Assembly: GCF_900111245.1 (NCBI RefSeq)
Contig: NZ_FOGO01000004.1
Coordinates: 498,496 to 562,495 of the forward strand
Reading direction: 5' to 3'
Source of the DNA: Streptomyces qinglanensis
GTDB taxonomy: Bacteria > Actinomycetota > Actinomycetes > Streptomycetales > Streptomycetaceae
Length of the DNA: 64,000 bases
Program-made: the position numbers and the translations under genes
The notes under the pieces: generated by a model
The model's database searches: none
What the model was told of the DNA's origin: nothing
What the model saw: the letters and a program-made list of their open reading frames with translations, nothing else
Shown: piece by piece, positions 53,985 to 62,378 of the stretch
Layout of the letters: each line of letters starts with the position of its first letter
Position numbering within the stretch: the stretch's first letter is position 1

Positions 53985-54661
53985 AAGATGCACTTGGCGC
54001 TCGATGCCGAAATCCGGGTGGTGGCCCGGCCGCTGCCGACGGTGACACCGCCGCGCGAAGCTGTCACGCTCACCACCGCTCCGGGCCGGATTCCCGCGAG
54101 CCGCAGGGTGTGCATCAGCCGGGAGTCGTTCTGCGCCGACTCCCCGATGCGGCGCAGGGTCGTGCTCACGCCGCCCCGCTCGGGCTGCAGGTCGCCCAGG
54201 CTGACGAGGGTGCCGTCGAGGAACGGTTCCGCCGTGCCCTCCGCGCCGAGTTCGGACAGGCCGGGGATCGGGTTGCCGTACGGCGAGTGCGTCGGATGCC
54301 GCAGGAGCCCCAAGAGGCGGCGTTCGACGGCCTCGCTCATCACGTGCTCCCAGCGGCACGCTTCGGCGTGGATCTGCTCCCACTCCAGGTCGATCATGTC
54401 GAAGAGCAGGCACTCCGTGAGTCGGTGCTTGCGCATGACACGCGTGGCAGTTGCGCGGCCCTCGGCACTGAGTTCGAGGTGTCGGTCGGCGGCGAGGCGC
54501 AGCAGGCCGTCCCGCTCCATCCGGGCGACCGTCTGGCTGACCGTCGGGCCGCTGTGCTCCAGACGCTCGGCGATGCGGGCGCGGAGCGGGGCGACTCCTT
54601 CCTCCTGGAGCTCCAGAACGGTGCGCAGATACATCTCGGTGGTGTCGATGAGGTGGGACAC
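53963..54661 (-). CDS. DtxR/IdeR/DmdR-type iron-dependent repressor
   Basis: About 232 residues. It matches DtxR numbering exactly: ancillary ligands His79, Glu83 and His98, and primary ligands Met10, Cys102, Glu105 and His106 (MRKHRLTECLLFDMI, IHAEACRWEHVMSE). The winged-helix region is at 5-70 (RIAERLEHSGPTVSQTVARMERDGLL). The C-terminal SH3-like domain is present from about 150. It represses iron-uptake genes when iron is sufficient; a candidate target, the iron box upstream of efeO, is in this window. It follows the PEBP gene by eight bases on the same strand. Confidence 0.94.
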   Translation of the reverse strand: MSHLIDTTEMYLRTVLELQEEGVAPLRARIAERLEHSGPTVSQTVARMERDGLLRLAADRHLELSAEGRATATRVMRKHRLTECLLFDMIDLEWEQIHAEACRWEHVMSEAVERRLLGLLRHPTHSPYGNPIPGLSELGAEGTAEPFLDGTLVSLGDLQPERGGVSTTLRRIGESAQNDSRLMHTLRLAGIRPGAVVSVTASRGGVTVGSGRATTRISASSAKCIFVTRPGP

Positions 54662-54669
54662 GCGGTTCG

Positions 54670-55203
54670 TCAGGCGGGTGTCTCGGCGGTGACGGTCAGC
54701 ACCGCGCGGCCGAGGATGTGACCGGCCATGGTGAAGCCGAGGACGGCGGGGGTGGCGTCGGCCGGGACGCCGATGGAGGCGACGTCGAGGGCGTGTACCA
54801 CGATCAGGTAGCGGTGCGGGCCGTGCCCGGCCGGTGGTGCGGCGCCGACGAAGCGGGCCGTGCGCATGTCGTTGGGCAGTTGGAAGGCGCCCTCGGGCAG
54901 GCCCGAGCCGCTGTCGCCACCGGCGCCTTCGGGCAACTCGGTGACGGTGGCGGGGATGTCCGCGACCGCCCAGTGCCAGAACCCGGACCCCGTGGGGGCG
55001 TCAGGGTCGTAGACGGTGACGGCGTAGCTCCTGGTCTCCTCCGGGGCGCCGCTCCAGGAGAGCTGCGGGGAGATGTCCTTGCCGCCGGGGAGGGCGGAGG
55101 CATGCTGCTCGGCGGGCCAGGCGCCGCCGTCGGTGACGGTCGTGCTGACCACGGTGAAGCAAGGGGCTTCGGGCAGGCCGGCGAAGGGGGCGTCGTTGGT
55201 CAT
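54670..55203 (-). CDS. YbhB/YbcL-type PEBP (Raf-kinase-inhibitor-like) protein
   Basis: A 177-residue cytoplasmic protein of the phosphatidylethanolamine-binding fold. Motifs: DISPQLSWSGAPEETRSYAVTVYDPDAPTGSGFWHWAVADIPATVTELPEG and GPHRYLIVVHALDV. The ATG at 55203 follows GGAAGGA. Role unknown. It is the first gene of a two-gene unit with the DtxR-type regulator and is divergent from the GntR regulator. Confidence 0.95.
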   Translation of the reverse strand: MTNDAPFAGLPEAPCFTVVSTTVTDGGAWPAEQHASALPGGKDISPQLSWSGAPEETRSYAVTVYDPDAPTGSGFWHWAVADIPATVTELPEGAGGDSGSGLPEGAFQLPNDMRTARFVGAAPPAGHGPHRYLIVVHALDVASIGVPADATPAVLGFTMAGHILGRAVLTVTAETPA

Positions 55204-55320
55204 CGTGGTGTTCCTTCCAGCGGTGTCGGAGCTGTGGTGGCGCACGCTCGGTTCTGTTGCGGGGCCGACGGGACCCGCCGTCGGCGGTTTCGCTGACCTC
55301 GCATAATCGACCGTAACACA

Positions 55321-55334
55321 GATAATCGATTATC
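55321..55334. promoter_or_regulatory. Palindromic operator candidate (GATAATCGATTATC)
   Basis: A perfect 14-bp palindrome between the divergent PEBP and GntR genes, in the only AT-rich patch around. The ATCGA core occurs three times between 55305 and 55337, and ACACAG/CTGTGT flank it. A -10-like TACACT at 55347-55352 follows, six bases before the GntR ATG. Confidence 0.7.
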
Positions 55335-55358
55335 GACTGTGTCGCCTACACTGGCGCC

Positions 55359-56051
55359 ATGACTGCCACGCCTGACAGCCCGGACCCGTCGGGGAAGCGG
55401 ATGCTTTCCGAGCAGGTCTACGTCCACCTGCGCGACGCGATCATGCGCGGCGACCATGCCCCTGGTGACGCCCTCAAACCGCAGGACCTCGCCAAGGCCC
55501 AGGGCGTCAGCCTGGTCGTCGTACGGGAGGCGCTCGTGCGCATGGTGGGCGAGGGCCTGGCGGACCGGCTGCCCAACCGGGGCTTCGCCGTCCCGACCTT
55601 CTCCGACCGGCGCTGGCAGGAGATCGTCGAGGCGCGCCGGGCCGTCGAGCCGGTCATGCTCCGGATGTCCGTCGAGCGTGGCGACCTCGACTGGGAGGTC
55701 CGGGTGCGTGCCGCCCATCACCGCCTGGCCCGCACCCCGGTGCACGTTCCCGACGAGGGCGCTCACTACAGCAGCGCGTGGGCCGAAGCCCATCGCGTCT
55801 TCCACCGCACCCTGCTGGAAGGCTGCGGCAACCCCGTGCTCCTGGAGACGTTCGACCGGATGTGGACCGCGAGCGAGCTGGCCCGCCGGTGGTCGGCACA
55901 CCGCCGACCCGACCGGGACGGCCCCTTGGAGCACCGCCGGCTGGAAGAAGCCGCCCTCGCCCGGGACGCCGACACCGCGGCCGAACTCCTCGTCCAGCAC
56001 CTCACCCGGACCGCGAACGCGCTGGTCGATCCCGCGACCTCGACTCCGTGA
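55359..56051 (+). CDS. GntR/FCD-family transcriptional regulator
   Basis: About 230 residues. N-terminal GntR winged helix (LSEQVYVHLRDAIMRGDHAPGDALKPQDLAKAQGVSLVVVREALVRMVGEGLADRLPNRGFAV). The FCD ligand domain is from about 85 (EIVEARRAVEPVMLRMSVERGDLDWEVRVRAAHHRLA) with candidate metal-binding His and Asp residues. There is no ribosome site before the ATG but a TACACT -10-like hexamer six bases upstream, so the transcript is probably leaderless. The palindrome in the shared promoter region is a likely autoregulatory operator. Confidence 0.92.
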   Translation: MTATPDSPDPSGKRMLSEQVYVHLRDAIMRGDHAPGDALKPQDLAKAQGVSLVVVREALVRMVGEGLADRLPNRGFAVPTFSDRRWQEIVEARRAVEPVMLRMSVERGDLDWEVRVRAAHHRLARTPVHVPDEGAHYSSAWAEAHRVFHRTLLEGCGNPVLLETFDRMWTASELARRWSAHRRPDRDGPLEHRRLEEAALARDADTAAELLVQHLTRTANALVDPATSTP

Positions 56052-56101
56052 GGGCAGCCCGCCCCTCGCGCCGCACCGGCCGCGCCGCCGGTCCAGCTTG
56101 C

Positions 56102-56120
56102 CCTTGACACGGTGACAAGG
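56102..56120. promoter_or_regulatory. MerR-type operator overlapping a TTGACA -35 element
   Basis: CCTTGACACGGTGACAAGG is a 19-bp dyad with one mismatched pair and contains TTGACA at 56104-56109. MerR-family activators bind dyads in long spacers next to such -35 boxes. It lies 30 bases before the HEAT protein gene. A -10 element could not be fixed. Confidence 0.6.
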
Positions 56121-56149
56121 TCTTCACTGCTTCCCGAGGAGGTGGTCCG

Positions 56150-56830
56150 ATGACCACGGTGAGGCAGGACGCGGACGCGGTACGAGTGCTCCGGGGACTG
56201 GAGGACAGCCGCTCGTCGGTGCGACTGCGCACGGCGCTGGCCGCCGGAACGGCACCCGACCCGCGCTTCGTCGACACGCTCGTCGAACGCTGCGCGATCG
56301 AGCCCGAGTTCTTCGTCCGCGACATGCTGACCTGGGCGCTCACCCGCCACCCGGCGTCCCTCACGCTCCCCGGGCTGCTCCGGGAACTCCGCTCGGAGCG
56401 TGCCCAGGCACGCAGTCAGGCACTGCACACACTGTCCAAGATCGGAGACCGGCAGGCGTGGCCGGCGATCACACCGGCGCTGCTGTCCGATGCGGACGAC
56501 GAGGTGGCGCGAAGCGCCTGGCGGGCCGCGGTCGTGCTCGTGCCGGAAGGCGTGGAGTCCTCCCTGGCCGCGGTACTGGTGAGGCAACTCGGGCGCGGTG
56601 AGCGGGAGATGCGGCTCAGTCTCAGCCAGGCGCTGGTCGCGCTGGGCGAAGTGAGCGCGTCGGCCCTGGAGGAGGCGACGCGGGCGGACGACCCGGGCGT
56701 GCGCGCGCACGCCCTCGCCACCCAGCGGCTGCTGCACGATCCGGACGCCGGGTTCGGGCCCGCGATCGAGGAGGCCAAGCGCGTCGTGGCCCTGGCCGGG
56801 GGCCCTGGAGAGGGGCGAGAACCATGCTGA
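56150..56830 (+). CDS. HEAT-repeat protein paired with a MerR-HEAT regulator
   Basis: About 226 residues, all helical. The ATG follows GAGGAGGTGG. Repeats: LRGLEDSRSSVRLRTALAAGTAPDPRFVDTLVERCAIEPEFFVRDMLTWALTRH, then LRELRSERAQARSQALHTLSKIGDRQAWPAITPALLSDADDEVARSAWRAAVVLVPE and LGRGEREMRLSLSQALVALGEVSA. The repeat units have Ala/Arg-Leu patterns typical of HEAT arrays that bind peptides, nucleic acid or lipids. It shares an operon with, and overlaps by seven bases, the MerR-HEAT gene. It may be the regulator's partner or its inhibitor; the operator just upstream suggests its expression is controlled by that regulator. Confidence 0.85.
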   Translation: MTTVRQDADAVRVLRGLEDSRSSVRLRTALAAGTAPDPRFVDTLVERCAIEPEFFVRDMLTWALTRHPASLTLPGLLRELRSERAQARSQALHTLSKIGDRQAWPAITPALLSDADDEVARSAWRAAVVLVPEGVESSLAAVLVRQLGRGEREMRLSLSQALVALGEVSASALEEATRADDPGVRAHALATQRLLHDPDAGFGPAIEEAKRVVALAGGPGEGREPC

Positions 56831-57828
56831 TCGGTGAGGTGGCCGACCGTTCCGGGGTGAGTGCCCGCATGCTCCGGCACTACGAATCGCTCGGCCTCGT
56901 GCGGCCGTCGGGCCGTACGGGATCCGGCTATCGGGAGTACTCGGCGCAGGACGTCCGACGCATCTTCCACATCGAGAGCCTGCGGTCGCTCGGCCTGTCG
57001 CTGCGCGAGGTCGGGCGCGCGCTCGACGACCCGGGGTTCACGCCCTCGGCCCTCGTCGCCGACCTCATCCGCCGGACGCACGACCGCATCGCGGCCGAGA
57101 CCGAACTGCTCACGCGGCTGCGCCGGATCGACGCCGCGGACCCCACCGACTGGGAGGGCGTCCTCCGGGGCGTCGCACTCCTCCGGGCGCTGGGATCCCA
57201 GCACGCCGACGACCGCCAGCGCGCGGCCCTCTCCTCGGCCGACGGGCTTCCGGTGGCGGTGGAAGCCCTGGTCGAGGCCGTGCTGCACGAGACGGACCCG
57301 AACGTCGCGGGCGCCCTTCGATGGGCGCTGGCGCACTCGGGCGACGGAGGGCCGGCGCTGCTGGCCGACGGTCTCGGCTCACCGGTGGCCGGAGTGCGCA
57401 GGCGTGCCGTTCAAGCCCTCGCCGAACTGCCCGGTGGTGCGGCGACCGCGCACCTGCGGGACGCTCTCACGGACCCCGACCCCGGAGTCCGCGGGTACGC
57501 GGCCCTGGCGCTCGGACCGCGCGGGGCGGCCGAAGCGGTGCCCACGCTCGTCGACATGGTCGTGGCGGGAACGAACGACACCGATGCAGCCGACGCGCTG
57601 AGCGAGCTGGCAGGCGACACCACCACGGCGGACCGGATCGCGGCCGGGCTCGTCGACCGCCTCACCCACGACGCGGTCCCAGCGGACGCACGGGGACGCC
57701 TGACCCAAGCCCTGGCGGGCATTCCGGGGACGACGGCATCCCGCGCCCTCGAGGAGCTGTCCCACGACGAGGACCGGGCGGTGGCGCTGACCGCCGGGTA
57801 TCTTCTGCACCTCCGCGAGGCGCGCTGA
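56824..57828 (+). CDS. MerR-family regulator fused to HEAT repeats
   Basis: About 334 residues. N-terminal MerR winged helix (LIGEVADRSGVSARMLRHYESLGLVRPSGRTGSGYREYSAQDVRRIFHIESLRSLGLSLREVGRAL), a short coiled coil, then HEAT-type repeats from about 130 (LPVAVEALVEAVLHETDPNVAGALRWALAHSGDGGPALLADGL, GAATAHLRDALTDPDPGVRGYAALALGPRG) in place of a small-molecule pocket. No metal- or drug-binding signature. The HEAT array probably binds a protein or peptide signal, perhaps the neighbouring HEAT protein. Confidence 0.9.
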   Translation: MLIGEVADRSGVSARMLRHYESLGLVRPSGRTGSGYREYSAQDVRRIFHIESLRSLGLSLREVGRALDDPGFTPSALVADLIRRTHDRIAAETELLTRLRRIDAADPTDWEGVLRGVALLRALGSQHADDRQRAALSSADGLPVAVEALVEAVLHETDPNVAGALRWALAHSGDGGPALLADGLGSPVAGVRRRAVQALAELPGGAATAHLRDALTDPDPGVRGYAALALGPRGAAEAVPTLVDMVVAGTNDTDAADALSELAGDTTTADRIAAGLVDRLTHDAVPADARGRLTQALAGIPGTTASRALEELSHDEDRAVALTAGYLLHLREAR

Positions 57829-58081
57829 GGGCGCACTTCCGGGAGCCCCGGAGGCCGGGAGCCGGACGAGGCCCCGCTTCGGCCGACGATGCTCCTGTCG
57901 GTCGTCACGGCCCGGCATGCCGAGGGTGACCGGCAACTCCGGGGCCGGAACGGGTTCGGCGGCGGCGACGTGCTCGGGCAGGAGGCCGGCGACGGCGGTA
58001 CGGATGGCGCCGCGGCTGACACTGTCTGCCATCGGTGAACACCACCCCGAGCGGGCGCAATGGTCATTACGCTCCAGTCGT

Positions 58082-58807
58082 ATGACGACGGTGACAACCC
58101 GTACGGTCGAATACCCGGCCGACGACCTGACGATGAGCGGATACCTGGCGCTCCCGGCCGGTGCCGAGCGCCGGCCCGCAGTCCTGATCGGACCCGAGGG
58201 GATGGGGCTCAGCGATGTCGAGCGCCGACGGGCCGAGGCTCTGGCCGAGTCGGGGTACGTGGCGCTGGCCTTCGACCTCCACGGCGGACGCTGTCTGGAA
58301 GACCCGGAGGACATGTTGGCCCGCTGCATGCCCCTGCTGGCCGATCCCGACCGCATGCGCGGAATCGGTCACGCCGCGCTCGATGTGTTGCGTGCCGAGT
58401 CACGGGCCGACCCGGACCGGATCGCCGCCGTCGGCTACGGCACCGGGGGCGCGGTCGCACTGGAACTCGGTCGCGATGGCGTCGATCTGCGCGCGATCGG
58501 GACAGTCAACGGACTGACCACGGGCCGGCCGGGCGAGGCGGCACGCATTCGCTGCCCGGTATGGGCCGGGGTCGGTTCGGAGGACCCGATCATGCCGCCC
58601 GCGCAACGGGAGGCGTTCACCGCGGAGATGCAGGCCGCGGGCGTCGACTGGCGCCTGGTGGTCTACGGAGGAGCCCTGCACGCCTTCCACCACCCACCGG
58701 TCGACCACCCCACGGTCCCCGGCGTCGGCTACCACCCACGGCACGCACAGCGAGCCTGGCGGGACATCGTCGACCTGCTCGCCGAGTGCCTGCCCGTCAC
58801 GGATTGA
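58082..58807 (+). CDS. Dienelactone-hydrolase-family protein lacking the nucleophile
   Basis: About 241 residues of alpha/beta-hydrolase fold. The catalytic Asp168 (GVGSEDPIMPP) and His200 (YGGALHAFHHP) are present. The nucleophile elbow reads AAVGYGTGGAVALEL with Gly120 where the family has Cys or Ser (GYCxGG/GYSxGG); codon 120 is GGC at 58439-58441, one base from the expected TGC. Either inactive, or another function. ATG at 58082 without a good ribosome site. Downstream is a degraded hydrolase fragment. Confidence 0.85.
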   Translation: MTTVTTRTVEYPADDLTMSGYLALPAGAERRPAVLIGPEGMGLSDVERRRAEALAESGYVALAFDLHGGRCLEDPEDMLARCMPLLADPDRMRGIGHAALDVLRAESRADPDRIAAVGYGTGGAVALELGRDGVDLRAIGTVNGLTTGRPGEAARIRCPVWAGVGSEDPIMPPAQREAFTAEMQAAGVDWRLVVYGGALHAFHHPPVDHPTVPGVGYHPRHAQRAWRDIVDLLAECLPVTD

Positions 58808-58869
58808 TCCGATCGGCTCCTGACACTCACTCCCGCCCGCCGTCGTCGTCTCCGTCCCGTTCCGGGGCG

Positions 58870-59108
58870 TCCGGGGCGCGGGTGGTGTCTCGAAGGAGGC
58901 CCACGACATGGCGGTGCGGCGCATGATCCAGGCGGGCGTGGTGCCGATCACCTGGATGGCCGTCCTGGGCGAGTGGCAGCGCGACTGGGCGCGTGAGGAG
59001 ACCGTGCCGGGCGCCGCCGAGATCCAGCAGCAGCACGGCGGTGCCAGCGGTGTGGCCTTCGCCTGGGAGATGCAGCTCCTCGCCGGGCGCGAGGGCAGCG
59101 CCGCCTGA
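58870..59108 (+). pseudogene. C-terminal fragment of an isochorismatase-like hydrolase
   Basis: A frame starting with GGVSKEAHDMAVRRMIQAGVVPITWMAVLGEWQRDWAREET and ending AEIQQQHGGASGVAFAWEMQLLAG matches the last 70-odd residues of YcaC-like isochorismatase-family hydrolases (typically EAHxMAIxRMxQAGVxPxTW). The catalytic Cys-containing half is missing. A decayed or truncated gene; an internal ATG at 58908 could give a 66-residue product without activity. Confidence 0.75.
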
Positions 59109-59113
59109 GGCGA

Positions 59114-59143
59114 CCGGCGCACCGGCTCCCGCCGGTGCGCCGG
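59114..59143. terminator. Hairpin
   Basis: A perfect 13-bp stem (CCGGCGCACCGGC with its complement) with a TCCC loop, just after the isochorismatase fragment. Confidence 0.7.
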
Positions 59144-59334
59144 ATTCCGGTGAGCGCCACTTCGAGGTGACGCTCGCTGATTCCGGTGTCGATGCCCCGA
59201 CCGGATCGACCGACGGGAAAGAACGCTCAGAAGAAGGGTGCTTGGAGGACACGTGTCAGTTCGAGTGAGTGACATTCCGGAGGCCGGGCGGTACGAGGCC
59301 CACTGAACACCCGGATGGCAGCGACGGAGGCGGT

Positions 59335-59700
59335 ATGAGCGGCCGAGCCGGGAAGAAGACGTACGAGGGAAAGTCCATCACCGTGACCTTCGAGGCCGGG
59401 CGCTGTCTGCATGCCGCCGAATGCGTCCGCGGTCTGCCGGAGGTCTTCGACCCGGGCGAGCGCCCGTGGATCCGGCCGGACGGTGCCGAGGCCGAGCGCC
59501 TGGCCGAAGTGATCCGGCGCTGTCCCTCGGGTGCGCTGCAGTACGCACTGGAGGGGTATGTGTGCCGACCGCGGTCACGGCCCAAGAGCGGAGAGCGGGA
59601 GGTGAGGACCGCCCCACCGGACCGGGCCTCCCGCACCCCCGCGCTTTCACGCGGTCATTCGTCGCCCCTGGGACCGAGGAGACCGGACTCGTTCGGCTAG
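59335..59700 (+). CDS. Small (4Fe-4S) mono-cluster binding protein (Fer4_19/YjdI-like)
   Basis: Ferredoxin-like, about 121 residues. The ATG at 59335 follows GGAGG. Ligands: Cys24 and Cys30 (GRCLHAAECVRGLPEVF), Cys63 (IRRCPSGAL), PWIRP in between. The core ends near residue 70 (YALEGY); a basic 45-residue tail follows that is not part of the family and ends by overlapping the YihY gene stop, so a mutated original stop is possible. A redox partner or iron sensor role is inferred. Confidence 0.82.
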   Translation: MSGRAGKKTYEGKSITVTFEAGRCLHAAECVRGLPEVFDPGERPWIRPDGAEAERLAEVIRRCPSGALQYALEGYVCRPRSRPKSGEREVRTAPPDRASRTPALSRGHSSPLGPRRPDSFG

Positions 59701-60842
59701 CGGTCCGGCGGCCCCTCGGGTGCGTCCGGGGGCTGGTTTCCGGCCGAGCCCTCCGGGGGCCGGCGCCACTCCGCCGGGTCCGTGTCCGGAGAGGGCGCCT
59801 CACCCGGGCCCTCGCCCCACGGGTCCTCCGGAGAGGCCGCTGTCGGGCCGGGTCCCGGCGGCGGCCGCTGGTGGAACTCCACGGTGACGGTCTCGAACCC
59901 CTTGAAGGTCTCCGTTGTCGCGTAGGAGGTGTACGCCCGGCGGTCGGCCCAGTTCAGCCACACCCGGTCGGTGAACGGGGTCAGCAGACTCCGGGGCCAC
60001 AGCCGGTGGGCCCGCACCACACTCACCTCGGCCGCCACCATGAAGATCAACGCGCCCAGGTAGATCCAGCCGAGCAGACCCAGGACGATGCCGAACATCC
60101 CGTAGGTCGCGCTCGCGCCGCGGAGCACATTGGTCGCGTAGTACCCGCCGGCCCACTGCAGCACCTGCCATGCGCAGGCGGCACCGAGCGACTCCGCCCA
60201 CAGCCTGCGCAGCGCCACCTGATGGTGGGTGAGGAAGCTGTAGGTGGCCAGCAGCAGCCCGGCGTTCACGGCCACCGCCACCAGCGTGATCGTCGCGCGG
60301 AGTCCGGTGCCCAGGTCGGTCCCGAACGCCTTGGACTCCGAGGTCGCCAGCGACAGCAGCAGCGTCACGGACAGTCCGCAGGCCACTGTCATCAGGAACA
60401 GCATCCCCTTCAGCCGAGACCTGAAGGGGTCGTGCCGCTGGTAGCGCGGGACGGCCCAGATCTTGTTGAGGCTGTACTGCGCGGCCTGAGCCGCACCCAG
60501 GCTCCCGTACAGGCTGCCGAGAATGCCGATGGCGAGGGCGATGCCGTTGCTGCGGAAGGCGTGGATCCGTCCCCTGAGCTGTTCCCCGAGCACCGGGAAC
60601 TCCCCGAGCACCGAGTTCAGCAGTCGCCGCTGGAGCTCGGGGTTGTCCTCCAGGAAGAAGCCGAGACCGGAGACGAAGAGCAGCAGCACGGGGAAGATCG
60701 ACAGGAAGGTGTAGTACGTGAGGAGCGCGACGAGGTAGAGGGCCTGGTCGTCGAAGACCTTGTAGACGACGGCCAGCGGCAGACCGGCCCAGCGGTGCCG
60801 CTGCTGAAAGGCGTCGATCCGCTGCGCCGTGCCCATGCCCAT
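59697..60842 (-). CDS. YihY/BrkB-family membrane protein
   Basis: About 381 residues, six or seven helices: LYLVALLTYYTFLSIFPVLLLFVSGLGFF, NGIALAIGILGSLYGSLGAAQAAQYSLNKIWAVP, GMLFLMTVACGLSVTLLLSL, ATITLVAVAVNAGLLLATYSFL, and GMFGIVLGLLGWIYLGALIFMVAAEVSVV. A long hydrophilic Pro/Glu-rich C-terminal tail follows. A conserved inner-membrane family of uncertain function, implicated in transport or cell envelope upkeep. ATG at 60842 or two codons later. Confidence 0.93.
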   Translation of the reverse strand: MGMGTAQRIDAFQQRHRWAGLPLAVVYKVFDDQALYLVALLTYYTFLSIFPVLLLFVSGLGFFLEDNPELQRRLLNSVLGEFPVLGEQLRGRIHAFRSNGIALAIGILGSLYGSLGAAQAAQYSLNKIWAVPRYQRHDPFRSRLKGMLFLMTVACGLSVTLLLSLATSESKAFGTDLGTGLRATITLVAVAVNAGLLLATYSFLTHHQVALRRLWAESLGAACAWQVLQWAGGYYATNVLRGASATYGMFGIVLGLLGWIYLGALIFMVAAEVSVVRAHRLWPRSLLTPFTDRVWLNWADRRAYTSYATTETFKGFETVTVEFHQRPPPGPGPTAASPEDPWGEGPGEAPSPDTDPAEWRRPPEGSAGNQPPDAPEGPPDR

Positions 60843-61204
60843 GGCCCGTCGGACGCCTCCTCGACCTGCCCGTCTGCCCGTGCGCCCGACCGTTGCCTCG
60901 CGGTCGTCGCCCGCACGGGGAACCAGGTGCGGGGGTTCGTGCTGCCGGGCGGGAAACCCCGCCCGGCGCCGGTACCGGTCCGCCCTCGCCGTCCCAGCCA
61001 ATCCCAGGCCGTGCCGGTGCGCACCCTCCGGAGAGCCATCCGGCGGGTCCGGAGCCACGGGGCGGCGGCCGGAACCGTGAAACGGCGCCGGAACCACGAA
61101 ACGGGCGGCGCAGCCCTTCCTGGCGCTGCTCCGCCCGTTCCGGACGCGCATCAGATCCTGCGCGTCGTGCCTGTCTCCGCTGTCCGCGGGTCAGCCGGCG
61201 GGCT

Positions 61205-61642
61205 TCACGTCTTCCGCCTGCCCATGAGGGCCAACCCCATGACCGCGAATCCGCAGAGTGCTGCCACACCTCCCGCGACCACATTGTTGACCACGATCTG
61301 CGCTGTGTCCGGAGCGCCGTTGATCACCCACTGCGAGATGATCACCCAGGCTCCGAGCAGTGGCGCGGTCCATCCCAGCAGATGCGTCCGCTCGTAAGCG
61401 GAACCGAATCCGAAGGCGAGCACCGCGAACGCCAGCCCCACGATGAGGTTGCTCGCCGCCAGGCTCGTCGTCCCGTTGAAACCGACCACCCATGGCGAGA
61501 TCGCTATGTAGAGGCCGGAGAGGAAAGCCAGCCCTTCAACGATCTGCGCGACCGGAGTGGATCCGGCCTTCTCGTACCGGGCTCGCATCTCCACGAGGTC
61601 GGGGTGGTGCTCGATGCTGCTACCGGTAGTCGGCACTGCCAT
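61205..61642 (-). CDS. SPW-repeat membrane protein
   Basis: About 145 residues. The ATG at 61642 follows GGAAGGAGG. Four helices; the first SPW motif is FLSGLYIAISPWVVGFN, the second is AWVIISQWVINGAP. Between them is SNLIVGLAFAVLAFGFGSAYE. A small family of uncharacterised actinobacterial membrane proteins, often stress-related. A perfect 9-bp dyad lies 29-51 bases upstream of the start. Confidence 0.93.
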   Translation of the reverse strand: MAVPTTGSSIEHHPDLVEMRARYEKAGSTPVAQIVEGLAFLSGLYIAISPWVVGFNGTTSLAASNLIVGLAFAVLAFGFGSAYERTHLLGWTAPLLGAWVIISQWVINGAPDTAQIVVNNVVAGGVAALCGFAVMGLALMGRRKT

Positions 61643-61670
61643 GGTCGTCCTCCTTCCTTGGAGTGCCTTC

Positions 61671-61693
61671 GGTGAACGGCTGAACCGTTCACC
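61671..61693. promoter_or_regulatory. Inverted repeat upstream of the SPW gene
   Basis: GGTGAACGG and CCGTTCACC, perfect nine-base arms with a CTGAA spacer. It may be an operator or a 5'-untranslated hairpin. The region beyond it is AT-rich with GGGGTAAATCACCCC at 61717-61731. Confidence 0.55.
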
Positions 61694-61739
61694 ACTCCTC
61701 TAGAGTGACCAGCAAACGGGGTAAATCACCCCATCCAGT

Positions 61740-62378
61740 GTGATTTATAGCACATTCAGGTGGATCAGTCACCCCCTGGTTGCGCTGGGTGGCCAGGGGA
61801 TCACGGTGATGTACTCGCTGCTCTCCTGGCCCATGCATAGGGGACGGCATGGAACGGCTGCGACAGGACGAGCCACGGCGGCTGTCGCGCCCCGACCCGG
61901 GCGCGGCCGTCAAGGGGCAAGGCCGCTCTCCGCGGACGGCCGAACCGGCGTGGCTCGAAGGATCGCTCCCGGGGTGGCGACCCCGGGAGCACATGCGGGA
62001 CGACGGTCCGGAGCCGGACCGGGGCACCCTGCTGCACAGCGGCACCAGCCGCGCGGCTGGTCTTCTGACACCGGGGTGGCTGCCGAGGAAGACGGCGCGG
62101 CCTCACCGCGCAGCCGGCAGCCGCTCGCGCCCTCGACCGACGAGGGCCCGTCTCCCGCTCCCGCCCCTGCCCCGACCCGGGCGGACGGCACCGCAGCGGT
62201 CGACAGTTCGCCCGCGCCCGGTGCCCCCGGCGACCCGGCAACCACGGGCGGCGGTGCGACACGGCCGTCGAGGGGCTGTGACACGAACCGGACCGCTACG
62301 GCGGGTGATTGCGCTACCGTGCTGCGAGACGTGCCGAAGCCGGGCCACGTCGAAGGCGGAAGACGGGGAGGGTTCCAG
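61740..62378. other. Upstream region of the WXG100 gene, no supportable gene
   Basis: A long open frame continues upstream of the WXG100 start to 61740 but its translation is Ala/Pro/Gly-rich and lacks a start site, and frames on the other strand are equally open. I report no gene. The left part (61,695-61,760) is AT-rich and probably holds promoters. Confidence 0.45.

Noticed and set aside
61740..62378. N-terminal extension of the WXG100 frame
   Set aside because: WXG100 proteins are about 100 residues, and the ATG at 62379 has an excellent ribosome site; the upstream part is low complexity.
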